Position numbers and translations under genes: made by a program. From Welwitschia mirabilis (Eukaryota > Gnetophyta > Gnetopsida > Welwitschiales): a DNA stretch of 64,000 nt. Of this stretch, positions 35,379 through 45,616 are shown in pieces. Position 1 is the first letter of the stretch, and every line of letters begins with the position of its first letter. The notes under the pieces are model-generated. The model made no database searches and was not told the origin of the DNA. It saw only the letters and a program-made list of their open reading frames with translations. The DNA lies in the NCBI GenBank assembly GCA_051453625.1, contig JBOZIK010000001.1, forward strand, positions 265,946,545 through 266,010,544, written 5' to 3'.

Positions 35379-36660
35379 ATGCCTTGTCATTGTTAGTTAC
35401 ACCTTGAGGTCAGGTCATTTGCACCAAGTCATTAACAGGAAGAGAATTTACCAGAAAGACAACAACCAAATGATGGAAATCAACCCCAATTCAATCTTAA
35501 TCCAAAAGAATTGATGAAAACATTCATGTAGATACTATTATAAATAGTAAATCAAGTTTAAACCCCACAAGTAAATAATGGTATTAATCAATGTAAGAAA
35601 ATGAGTATGAGGAAATTAATTTAAACTTCTATTAAACTAAATTCACCAAATTTTCTAGTAGTTTCAATGTCTTCTAAAGTAGAAGAATGGCTAAATCATG
35701 TTTAAGAGATTATAGATACCTTAGAACATGATGAATATGAAAAGGTCTTTTTGGCTATTTATATGTTATAAGAAGAAGCTAACCTATGGTGAAAAATAAA
35801 AATTATCAAGTTAGGTGATCTAGAAATTTCATGGTAAGAATTTGAGCGCATCATTAAGGAGAGGTATATCACCAAGTTTTATATCTTCTAAAAGGTTATA
35901 GAATTCTATAATTTAAGATAAGCATGTAATGTAACCACAATATCTCATAAGTGTAAATTTGTAGATTTATTAAGATATGTGTCATACATGCATCTAAATA
36001 AAGAATTTAAAGCAAGTCTTTTTATTGATAGTCTTATTCCTTCTATTCTTACCAAAGTATCCATGTTTTAATTTAAGAATCTAGCAAAAACTATATAAAA
36101 TGGAAAGAAGGCATAGAAAATTTGGTAGAAATAACAAGAAAACAAGAATAAAATCCCTCCACAGAGACATATCCTTAGGAAAATCAATTACAAATGTCTT
36201 ATCAAAATAATAATTTGTACTTCAGCAAAAATAATTTTAGTAGTAGTTATACTAGAAATAGGAATTTTAATCAACCTAAGTAGGCTCCATTCAAAAGAAA
36301 CTATAATGTTCTTAGTCAAAGCTATGTAATTAATTAACCTCATAGGTCTAATTTTCAATAAATTCCTAGTCAGTATGAGNNNNNNNNNNNNNNNNNNNNN
36401 NNNNNNNNNNNNNNNNNNNNNNNNNNNNNNNNNNNNNNNNNNNNNNNNNNNNNNNNNNNNNNNNNNNNNNNNNNNNNNNGTAATTAATTAACCTCATAGG
36501 TCTAATTTTCAATAAATTCCTAGTCAGTATGAGTACCAGAATTAGTGTAATAATGGAAATAGATGATTCCAATGTAAGGGAAATCATAAATTAAAAAAAT
36601 ATCCATTACATAATAGAAATTGAAATCCTCCCAAATAGCAACTAGAAAATCCTTAAAGAT
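35379..36660 (+). pseudogene. Chromovirus gag remnant
   Basis: A possible ATG is at 35379. Recognisable parts: KLNSPNFLVVSM (family: KLNPPxFxG), VEEWLNHV and EIIDTLEHDEYEKVFLAIYML (W..xxEKIFxxxxC.EEQKVxLAxFxL), EANLW and ISWxEFERIIKERYITKFY. This is the gag of gypsy chromoviruses. A second half is rich in Asn, Gln and Arg near 36150-36330. It is broken by stops, and a 100-N gap with duplicated edges lies at 36380-36479. No CCHC knuckle was found. Confidence 0.75.
36380..36479. other. Assembly gap with duplicated edges
   Basis: The 54 bases before the gap (36326-36379) are repeated without mismatch after it (36480-36533), so the contigs overlap and nothing is likely to be missing. Confidence 0.95.
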
Positions 36661-36739
36661 TAAAAAGCATTTCTCAATCAATAGAATGACTTTGAACAAT
36701 ATTAGAGAATCAAGAGGTGCAATTTCAGAGGTTTATCAT

Positions 36740-37010
36740 AAAAGAAAAAGATTTACTTAATAATAAAGAATTAATTATTTTATTTAGTTATGGAGCAACT
36801 CATTACTTCATATATTTTAGAATTGTTATTAGAAAATTTATGTTATACTCTAACTAAGTGATGCATAGAGATAGTAAATAGGTTCATGTCCAAGGTTAAT
36901 TATTAGTTTAAAATTATACTTTATTTATAAGTAGAGGATAATTTTAGATACAACCAATCATTATTGAATTAGAAAAATATGACATTGTTTTGGGTATAAC
37001 CAATTAATGT
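36740..37010 (+). pseudogene. Chromovirus aspartic protease remnant
   Basis: ELIILFSYGATHYFI near 36780 corresponds to the family motif ALFDSGATHSFI, but the DSG reads SYG, so the catalytic aspartate is gone. Downstream, LEKYDIVLGI (family: DxDVILGMDWL) supports the call. Stops break the rest. In an active element this enzyme matures Gag-Pol. Confidence 0.7.
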
Positions 37011-37259
37011 AAAATAAAGCAGTTTTAAATTTTGAAAAGCATCAAGTACAAAATGATGAATTATGGTTAAATAATAATGTTTTAAGATTATTACAAATCG
37101 GTAGTGGATAATTCAATTAATGCAAATCATATAAAAGATAAATTAATAGGACATTCATTATTTTATCTGTTATATCTAAAATCAATTAGCTTGAATAAAT
37201 AATAAACTTTAGTTAAAAAATACCAATATCCCAATAATATTTTAATGTATTCATGATAG

Positions 37260-38060
37260 AATTATTAGAAATTTCACCACTTTAGAAGGTTGTGTTTTCA
37301 CTAAATTAATCCCAAGAAGATAACCAATTTCTAAGGCACCATACAGAATGTCTCCTATAGAAATAAAAGAATTAAAAATTCAACTTAAAGAGCTCTTATA
37401 AAAATGTTTCATTCATCCTAATGTATTGCTATGAGGAAAAATATATTATTTATAAAGAAGAATAATGGAATACTGAGATTATGCATTGATTATAGATAGC
37501 TAAATAAGGTTATCATCAAGAACAAGCATCTACTACTAAGAATAAATTATCTTTTTGATAAACTCAAGGAAACTAAGATATTCTAAAATGTTAATCCAAA
37601 ATATAGATAATATTGAGTTTAAATTAAAGAAGAAGATATTTATGAAAAAACATGTATAACCCACTATGAGCATTATGAGTTTGCTATTATGCCTTTTAGT
37701 TTAACTGATGCCCGTATAGTATCTATGAATCTTATGAGTTACATCTTTTAATCACATCTTAATTCTTTTATAATAGTATTTATTGATAATATTCTTATTT
37801 ATTCCAAGACTTATTAATATTATCAAAAATACTTGATAACATTATTATGAACTTTATGGAATTACCAATTATATCCTAACATATAAAAGTGATCATTTTG
37901 AAAGGAATCCATTCAATTTGTAGGTCATGTAATATCCAAGGAAGGTATATCAGTGGATCAAGATAAAATTAAATTAATCATGAAACCTACAAATATTACT
38001 AGGATTAGAATCTTTCTTAATTTTATTAGATACTATCAATGATTCATCTTTAACGTCTCA
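37260..38060 (+). pseudogene. Chromovirus reverse transcriptase remnant
   Basis: PISKAPYRMSPIEIKELKIQ near 37330 matches the gypsy start PISxxPYRMAPxELxELKxQL. Next come a KCFIHPNVLL block, a decayed CIDYRxLN near 37480 and VFIDNILIYS near 37777-37806. The catalytic box YxDD reads FIDN, its last Asp changed to Asn (AAT at 37789-37791). HIISxEGI-like sequence follows near 37930 and an IRxFLxLxxYYxxFI-like block near 38000-38040. Many stops and several frame changes. Confidence 0.85.
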
Positions 38061-38169
38061 AAGATAGCTTCTTCATTATCAACCCTTTTAAAGAAAAATA
38101 AAAACTTCTAATGGACAGAAAAATATCAACAATCATTTTATCATCTTGAATAATGCTTAACTAGTGATT

Positions 38170-38560
38170 CAATATTAGTAATTTCAAATGATTCAAGACT
38201 TTTCAATTTATACCAATGCCTTTAGAGAAGGTTTTGGAGTAGTTCTTAAATAAGATAAAAAAGTAGTAACTTATGGATCAAGACAACTTAAAACTCATAA
38301 AATAAATTATTCTCTATATGATTTTGATTTACTTATAATAATTTTACTTTAAAACTGTAAACGCATTATCTCTATGATGTAAAGTTTCAAGTTTGAACTG
38401 ACCATAAGAGTCTAAAATACATTTTTACTTAATCAAACTTAAAACTTAGGCAAATAAGATGGATGAAATTTTATGTCATTTTGATTTAGAGATTTATATC
38501 ATAAATGTAAAGAAATAAGGTTGCAAATGAGGTTAACTTGAATTAATTATAAAAATCAAA
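38170..38560 (+). pseudogene. Chromovirus RNase H remnant
   Basis: FSIYTNAFREGFGVVLK near 38200 matches gypsy RNase H (YTDASxxGxGxVLMQ) with the first catalytic Asp replaced by Asn. It is followed by VVTYGSRQLKTHKINYSLYD (VIAYASRQLKxHExNYxxHD). It sits directly after RT. Stops occur downstream. Confidence 0.8.
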
Positions 38561-38699
38561 AGCCAAATTCCTACCATTATTTTAGAGGGACAAAAAAGGG
38601 ACAAGAATTACCAAAAATAAAAGAACTAGTTAAAAAAATCAATAGATTCAAAGAATTTTAGTATTTACTCAAATGGTATTATTAGATTCAAAGGAAGAT

Positions 38700-39520
38700 T
38701 TTCGGTTCCTAATGTAGATGGAATTATACATAAGCTAATGTTTGAATTTCATAATCCACCTACAAGAGGTTATCTTAGAGGACTAAAATGTATTAAAACA
38801 TGAAAATTTTGGTGGTCAGTGATGAAAAAGGATATAGTAGAATTTGTGTTAATATGCCTTAATTTTTAATAAGTTAAAGTAAAATATAGAAATCTAGCAG
38901 GATTAGTTAATTCTCATGATATTCTAAAATATAAATGGGATGTAATTTGCATGAAATTTATTATAGAACTTTCAAAAATGCAAAGAGGTAATGACTCTAT
39001 CATAGTAATAATTGATAGAGTAACTACATTAGCACAATTCATTCCATTGAAATCTACTTATGATGCCAAGGATATAGCTAAAGTATATATTCAAAATGTT
39101 ATTTGGTTTCATGATGTGCCTTTAATAATTATCTCTAATAGAGATTTAAAATTTACTTCTAATTTTTAATAAGAATTACAAATGGATTTAGGAACTAATT
39201 TAAATGTGAGGACTAAATTTCTTTCTTAAATAGATGACTAGGTAGAAATATTAAATCAAATTTAATAAGATCTTCTTAGAGCATGTATTCTAGATAATAT
39301 TAAGAGTTAGAAGAGTACCGACCATTGATATAATTTGTATATAATAATAGTTACTAGAGTTTAATTGAAATGGCTCCATTTGAATTACTATATGATAAAA
39401 AATGTAGATCACCCATTTCATGGATCAAATGTAAAGAAATATTGATTATAAAATTAAAAATATTACAACAAAATGAAAAGTAAAATGAGTATAATTAAGA
39501 ATAAACTTAAGAAAGCGATA
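38700..39520 (+). pseudogene. Chromovirus integrase remnant
   Basis: Pieces in order: GRFSVPNVDGI-like start, a decayed HHCC finger (MKKDIVEFVLICL near 38823), then an open piece of 72 codons (38951-39169). The open piece reads MKFIIELSKMQRGNDSIIVI, the IDRVTTLAQFIP first catalytic Asp region, WFHDVPLIII and SNRDLKFTSNF. The family motif SDRDxxFTS reads SNRDLKFTS, so the second catalytic Asp is Asn. A decayed ELLYGxxCRSP block is near 39385. It follows RNase H, the gypsy order. Confidence 0.85.
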
Positions 39521-39799
39521 GATAAATAAACATATATACAAATTGTTAAAAAAGAGATCTTGAATTCAAAATAGATAAACATGTATTTCTTAAACTGTTA
39601 TTAATGAAATTAGCAATGAAAGAAGTTAAGAAATCAAAATTAACTCCTCAATTAATTAGATCATTTGCAATATTGGTAAGAGTTATACTTGTTACATACA
39701 AACTTACTCTGTCTTCTCAATTATTGCACATGCATGATATTTTTCATGTGAGAATGTGAAGAAAGTATATTGTAGATCCTTATTATATGTTAAATTGGT

Positions 39800-40005
39800 C
39801 TCATATTCAAGTATAACTAGATTTTTTAACTATAGAAAGGCCAAAAGTATTGTTGGAGCAATGAACTATTATTTTATCAAATAAGGAGATAAACCAAGTA
39901 AAAATAAAGTACAATAATCATATTATTGATGAAGCTACTTGGAATCTAGAGGAAATAATCAAAAACCAATATTTAAATCTTTATAAATCTCATAATATTT
40001 AGCTA
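39800..40005 (+). pseudogene. Chromodomain-like integrase tail
   Basis: After decayed integrase C-terminal sequence, one frame reads QVKIKYNNHIIDEATWNLEE and then a KNQYLNLY end. This resembles the chromodomain tail of plant chromoviruses (VKVxWxxHxxEEATWExEExMxxxYPxLF). In active relatives such a tail is thought to direct integration to heterochromatin. One stop lies upstream, so the reading is partial. Confidence 0.6.
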
Positions 40006-40060
40006 AATTTTCTTAGACTTTTTACATATCTTGATTCCTAAGAATAAATCAATCTAAGTA

Positions 40061-40068
40061 GGAAAGGA
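40061..40068 (+). other. Chromovirus polypurine tract
   Basis: GGAAAGGA directly before the TGTCATATCCC start of the 3' LTR. Confidence 0.7.
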
Positions 40069-40922
40069 TGTCATATCCCATATTTTTTTAAACCTTAGTT
40101 ACTTGAATATTAAATATATTAAACTTTTATTTAAATGGTGATTTAATATTTTTTAAAATCTTTATCAAAATAAGATGGTATTTTAAATTGACCTTAGTTT
40201 GTAATTTTCATAATTTACTATGAAAATAATAATTATTATATTAAAAGGTTTTTATAATAAAATCTATCCAAAAACTTAAAATTAGATAACCCCATTATGT
40301 AAGGAGTTAAAATCATATGATAAAAATAATAAATTAAAAATTTTAAGAGGACATAATAATATATTTTATATATTATGTACTCATTTAATTTATTAGTACA
40401 TGTTATAGGTATACTTTATTTGAATAGACATTTTCTTCCTTATGTGATTGATAAATTGTATGCATTATAAAATAAATGAACATACGAACAAGTATATGTA
40501 CTCTTACCTAGAACCAAGAACGATAAATGAGTAGATTTCCTCTACCATGGCTTTTATCTTCTTAAGATGTGCAAGGGAAATTGATTCATAGTATACTTAT
40601 TATTCTATTTATCGGAATTAAAGGTTTGTTCCATTATGCTACATGACAATTTTGAGATTTATGCATTTATTCTTTTGATGCATGTCTTAAATAAATTAAA
40701 CTTACTTATTAGTCTATAAAGGATTAAGTAAGAGTTATCATGACAAAATGATGCATGTAATTAATCTTGCTAATTAAAGTAAGAATATTACTTACCCTAG
40801 TTAGGTGCATGAGTTATAAATATGATCTCTTTTTAAACTTTAATATCACTTGTTGTTCATCCCACTTATCAATGATAAATCATGTGATCTTGTGATTTTG
40901 AACTATATGCCTTTTGTTCATC

Positions 40923-40931
40923 TATATATAG
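40923..40931 (+). promoter_or_regulatory. TATA-like box in the 3' LTR insert
   Basis: TATATATAG preceding GATCCTTTTCTCTCTTAC. Pattern only. Confidence 0.4.
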
Positions 40932-41166
40932 AGATCCTTTTCTCTCTTACAAAAATAAGATACTTTTTATTTTTTTCCACGTAAGTGCATTTTTTATTTC
41001 CTCTTTTTTTCTTTTATTCTCTTGCTTATGAAGCTTAGAAAGTAGAAGCTTATAGCTAAGAACTCTTAAACTTGGATCTTCATCAATCTTCAACTATTAA
41101 GGACTTACTCATCTTTACAAGTAAGCTCTTTACTCATTTACCTATATGATCTCTTTTAGAGTGAGG

Positions 41167-41881
41167 NNNNNNNNNNNNNNNNNNNNNNNNNNNNNNNNNN
41201 NNNNNNNNNNNNNNNNNNNNNNNNNNNNNNNNNNNNNNNNNNNNNNNNNNNNNNNNNNNNNNNNNNNNNNNNNNNNNNNNNNNNNNNNNNNNNNNNNNNN
41301 NNNNNNNNNNNNNNNNNNNNNNNNNNNNNNNNNNNNNNNNNNNNNNNNNNNNNNNNNNNNNNNNNNNNNNNNNNNNNNNNNNNNNNNNNNNNNNNNNNNN
41401 NNNNNNNNNNNNNNNNNNNNNNNNNNNNNNNNNNNNNNNNNNNNNNNNNNNNNNNNNNNNNNNNNNNNNNNNNNNNNNNNNNNNNNNNNNNNNNNNNNNN
41501 NNNNNNNNNNNNNNNNNNNNNNNNNNNNNNNNNNNNNNNNNNNNNNNNNNNNNNNNNNNNNNNNNNNNNNNNNNNNNNNNNNNNNNNNNNNNNNNNNNNN
41601 NNNNNNNNNNNNNNNNNNNNNNNNNNNNNNNNNNNNNNNNNNNNNNNNNNNNNNNNNNNNNNNNNNNNNNNNNNNNNNNNNNNNNNNNNNNNNNNNNNNN
41701 NNNNNNNNNNNNNNNNNNNNNNNNNNNNNNNNNNNNNNNNNNNNNNNNNNNNNNNNNNNNNNNNNNNNNNNNNNNNNNNNNNNNNNNNNNNNNNNNNNNN
41801 NNNNNNNNNNNNNNNNNNNNNNNNNNNNNNNNNNNNNNNNNNNNNNNNNNNNNNNNNNNNNNNNNNNNNNNNNNNNNNNNN
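41167..41881. other. Assembly gap (715 N)
   Basis: Hides the right end of the extra segment in the 3' LTR. Frames drawn through it on either strand are artefacts. Confidence 0.95.
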
Positions 41882-44355
41882 ATATTATATTCGCTCACTA
41901 TTTATAATATATTATAAAATTATATCCCTCTCATTGGCTCTTACCAAGATGTAGGGAGATATGAGGGGTCTCTTATGCTTAGTAATAGAGGTTATACTAA
42001 GGGATGATTATGGCTAAGTAACCACTTTGAGGATTCACCATATACTTAGCTACCTATGTTTATTTTGTGTTAGTATACATAAAAATATACTTTTATTCAT
42101 TATGCATTACATCTATCTTATTACGAATAAAGTTCAATTTTCAAAAAAATCTATTTTAATCTAGTACTCCTTCATGGTAATCCCAAGGATCATTGTAAAT
42201 ACGTTTATAAATTAATTTGATTTTCCTTTCTAAATTGATTTAAATTAGTAGTATTTAGTGAAGTTATACTATAAATAATGAGTTTGTTTATTGTGTTTAT
42301 TATTTTACTTATTCAAATTATTGTATAATTAGTTGTTAAACCTCTACTATATTTTCTTTAGTAAAAATTAAATTATTAGAATAGATGCATAGAATAAAAG
42401 CATCATTGATTATCAATTAATATTTATAAATTAGTAAAAAATTTTCTATAAGTATAAGATTGTGTTATGAATGTGAAAATGTAAAAACAATAATTTTTTG
42501 TATGTGTAATTATTTTTAAGAAATTTATTTGTTAAAATAAATTAGGAAATAAAAGCAAAAAAAAGAAATTAATTTATATTTCTGTAACTACCAGTTAAGA
42601 TATATACAACTTGAACATCGTAAGTTGTAGAAAATAAAATAAAATTTCCAAAACATCTTAAATCATTTAAAAACTCAAAGTAGTCTGAAAGTTATAATCA
42701 CTTTAATGTAGTGTGGTAGGATTGTAATTTTAGAAAATTTGATAGTTTTTAACCTTATAAATAATATCTTTAGAATACCAAAATAACTTAAGTTAATTTA
42801 TAAGGACCATATTATGAATTTAATTTATGAAAAAGTACTCTAATTTATTTTTTGATTTATAATTAATTAATTATTAAAGTTTTTATCTTGATATCTCCTT
42901 AGAGTCCAAAACATTTGTAATTAATGTTGTAAATTATAGAGAAATTCTTACATAAACTTTGATAGAAAATTTAAGTATATAAGATAATTTTCTATTAGTA
43001 GCCTTAAGTTACATTACCTAAAAATAATATTTTGTTAATAGAAATACCTGTTTAACCTTTTCCTTTATCTTACTTTGAATGTGCATGCTTCTAAGAGTTT
43101 GAACCTTAGTAATTTAAGTAACATAAACACTCTTTATCTTATCACTTATATTTTTGACTTATAATATAGTTATATAAATCTTAGATAAAGAGTTATATCT
43201 TAATAACCATGATTGAGCTATACCTTTTTTTATCTTCATTACACTAATCCATGAAGATTATCATATGAGCATGAAAGAATACTTCTAAGATTGGCATAGT
43301 TTCATGCATGGATTAGTTTCTTTAAGTATATTATTTCAATGTGGTCTAAAAAATTTGAAATAATTTTTATTATTATATAAAGCAATAAGATAAAATAATA
43401 TTTTCTTCATTTACATTTTTATTATTGTAATCTTGAATATACATATGTTCTAGTATGTTTTTTTTCTCTTTCATGAGTATTTATATGAAATGAACATAAT
43501 GATGATTATAATTATTACAACTAGGTGAATAATACATTAAATACCCACATTAGTTAAAATTATATGCATGTATTTATGTTATGTATTCATAAAATAGAAC
43601 TAAACTAAGATAATCTTAATAATATTCATCCCCATACTTGGATTTCATCACCAAGGTAGGTTGCATTTCATTTTTTTATAATACCCTCTTAGAAGTAAAT
43701 TTAATCATTACTCTTCTATCCTACCGATGTATGAATGTACTCTGATTTAATATCTTGATTCCTTGGCATGGATGAATTATGTTATACCATCTGATGTTCT
43801 AAGGAAGCAGGGGTTATTTGTAAGCATGCATCCACCTCATAAATGGCCTACCACCTATATTGGAGGTACATCTAGGTGAAGTGTAAGCATATAAAGTTCA
43901 GCATAGTTATGTTTATATTATTTAGAACCTAAGGCAGAACCAAATCACATCTGAAGGATGGTCGAGTTGGAATGCCATTAATGGGAGTTTCAACCTTTGA
44001 TTATATTGATTAAGTATTAATGTTAAACTTATCCATGAATGTTTATAATAAGTTTACATCTCCTCAACTATTCACCAGATATTTTCCATGTGATGAAAAA
44101 CTAAGAAAAAATAGAGGATTCAAACTTATAACATTGCTATTGATTTTAAACCAAAATAACCTAAGAATTAATTTTAAATAAATATATAATAATAATATGA
44201 TTTGTTTTTCTTAAAATATAAAAATACTAATAAATTAATAAGTAATATTTAATCCTAAGTTTTGATGTATCTATTAGGTAATAACATTAACAAATAAAGG
44301 AATATAAAATAAAAAAATAGTGCTTAATTAGGATAAGAAAAGATAGGATGTGACA

Positions 44356-44360
44356 TAAGG
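44356..44360. other. Target site duplication (right) of the chromovirus
   Basis: TAAGG, identical to 31930-31934. Confidence 0.75.
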
Positions 44361-44389
44361 GCATGCTCATGGTGGAAGCACTCACTATC
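44361..44389 (-). pseudogene. Last exon-like piece of the host gene, 5' part
   Basis: On the minus strand an AG acceptor (TTCAATAG) precedes G-ATA-GTG..., giving IVSASTMSMPL in the frame that continues at 31934-31750 beyond the chromovirus. Short, so the evidence is mainly frame continuity across the insertion. Confidence 0.35.
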
Positions 44390-44496
44390 CTATTGAATAA
44401 TTAAACTCTTTAACTATTCTAGTTAATTAATTTAGGTAATAAAAATTAAATTCTTAGAACTAAGTGAATAACCATAGCATGAATATTCCTATCTAC

Positions 44497-44560
44497 ATTT
44501 GATGGAAATGAAGAACAGGCACTTTAGGTACAAAAGAAGGTTGAATACTGGTGAGAAGCA
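44497..44560 (-). pseudogene. Exon-like piece of the host gene (VPKVPVLHFHQ)
   Basis: Minus strand: acceptor CCTTTAG, then a 64-base open piece reading VLLTSIQPSFVPKVPVLHFH and a donor-like GTAGAT. Its two leftover bases join in phase with the G that opens the next piece at 44389. The connection upstream to 44920-45084 is out of phase, so another exon or a wrong boundary is likely. Confidence 0.3.
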
Positions 44561-44919
44561 CTAAAGGTTATATTCTAATAGAATGTAAAAATTCTTTGGA
44601 TCTAAAGAAGATGTAAAAAAACATTAGTGACTAAAATAAATGAATCAAAATCAATTACTCCATCAAAATAATCCTCTCTGAGCTTAGATAAAGCAAGAAT
44701 TGATAATCTAGATCAAGAATTTAAGCAATAAAGCTACTTATTTCTTTTCTAGAATGAATACTTTTGTATTTGTCCATATTAATTTTCCTTTCTCTTAATA
44801 AGAACTAGGAGAAGGAATCATTGAGTTCTCTTATAAAAAAAAAATTAATTTTTAATATCACTTGCTCACTTAAAGGTAGCATTAACTAAAAAAAGCAAAT
44901 TTTGCGAAAAGATATTTAC

Positions 44920-45084
44920 CTTAACTCGATGTTTAAATCTTCATGGAATAATTAAAGGAAAACATTCCTCTTCTTCTTCTTCATCATGAAAGGTGATGAC
45001 AAGGTTAGTAGTTCTTAAAGGAATAACTTTACCATTCCCTTTTAAATACAAATTTTTTAAATAAGAGTCTTCATATGCTTCCAT
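44920..45084 (-). pseudogene. Exon-like piece of the host gene (acidic stretch)
   Basis: Minus strand: acceptor GATTATAG, then 165 bases (55 codons, phase 0 at both ends) and donor AAG|GTAAAT. The frame starts MEAYEDSYLKNLYLKGNGKV, includes IPLRTTNLVITFHDEEEEEE and ends RFKHRVK. One TGA sits where CGA (Arg) would be one transition away. The sequence looks coding (non-repetitive, mixed composition) and has no copy elsewhere in the window. I do not recognise it. Confidence 0.45.
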
Positions 45085-45193
45085 CTATAATCAAACAGAA
45101 AAATAAAAAAATAAAACATGGTAAACAAGTAATGTTAAATATATTACAGAGGCTAAGAGAACTAGTTACTTTATTAGAATATATCACACTTAC

Positions 45194-45364
45194 CAAAGAA
45201 TAAGTACAAACACTTTTATCATCAGAAAAAATATAAAATCTATAAGGATCAATCCTAGGTGAAATTCTGGAGGCATGAAGATATGAGGAGAAAGATTAAT
45301 TTGTTTAATATTCATAAGATAATCACCATCAGAAAAAGAAAAATACAAAGATAGAATAATACTC
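45194..45364 (-). pseudogene. Exon-like piece of the host gene (SDGDYL / DPYRFYIFSDD)
   Basis: Minus strand: acceptor ATATATAG, 171 bases, donor TTG|GTAAGTG (a strong match to the plant consensus). The first part reads LYFSFSDGDYLMNIKQINLS and PHIFMPPEF. The second, one base shifted, reads RIDPYRFYIFSDDKSVCTYS and joins the next exon in phase 0. The single frameshift suggests a pseudogene, or a sequencing error. Confidence 0.45.
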
Positions 45365-45476
45365 CTATATATTAAACATATAGAATCAAGGTTCTACTTT
45401 GTCTTAGGTAGCTAGGATACTACTTCAAAATAGATGTTATAACTAATTAGAGACCTATCGATCATGGGACATTTAC

Positions 45477-45616
45477 AAAGGGTAAATAGAATATTCAAGA
45501 AGTTGTAAAGAATGGAAATGAAAAAATCTCCTATCCATAATAAGAAGCCCTAAGAAATCATAATAGGGAATATAAATATCCTTTATAGGAATGCCATGAT
45601 AACCCTTATAATGAAG
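45477..45616 (-). pseudogene. Exon-like piece of the host gene, cut by F2
   Basis: Minus-strand open frame reading GYHGIPIKDIYIPYYDFLGL and MDRRFFHFHSLQLLEYSIYP, ending at a donor-like CCTTT|GTAAATG. Its two leftover bases are completed in phase by the next exon. Its upstream end is lost at 45617, where the F2 array starts. Unrecognised protein. Confidence 0.4.

Larger units (their letters stand above)
40170..41881 (+). mobile_element. Unexplained LTR-like insert in the 3' LTR
   Basis: Absent from the 5' LTR. It contains TATATATAG at 40923-40931, then a pyrimidine-rich stretch and AAGCTTAGAAAGTAGAAGC near 41030, a layout seen in plant LTR promoters and leaders. ACAAGTAAGCTC at 41118 resembles a splice donor. 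Either a solo LTR of another element inserted here, or the 5' LTR lost this part. The right boundary is hidden in Ns. Confidence 0.4.
31935..44355 (+). mobile_element. Ty3/gypsy chromovirus
   Basis: Plus-strand gypsy element. 5' LTR 31935-34399, primer site, gag, protease, RT, RNase H, integrase, a chromodomain-like tail, polypurine tract and 3' LTR 40069-44355, flanked by TAAGG. The order RT before integrase identifies gypsy. The tail before the polypurine tract resembles a chromodomain, as in Tekay/Del-type chromoviruses. All frames are broken by many stops, and two N runs (36380-36479, 41167-41881) interrupt it. The LTRs differ in length by about 1.8 kb because of extra sequence in the 3' one. 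Confidence 0.85.
40069..44355 (+). repeat. Chromovirus 3' LTR with about 1.8 kb of extra sequence
   Basis: Begins TGTCATATCCCATATTTT and ends GGATGTGACA. The first 100 bases or so, and everything from 41882 on, align with the 5' LTR. About 40170-41881 has no counterpart there. The extra part has its own TATA-like box, a CT-rich leader-like stretch and a 715-base N run (41167-41881). Confidence 0.75.

Noticed and set aside
40911-41166. TATA box plus leader as the promoter of a host gene
   Set aside because: It lies inside a chromovirus LTR and resembles an LTR promoter; no host ORF follows before the gap.
41134-41907. Two long open frames around the 715-N gap
   Set aside because: They consist almost entirely of Ns.
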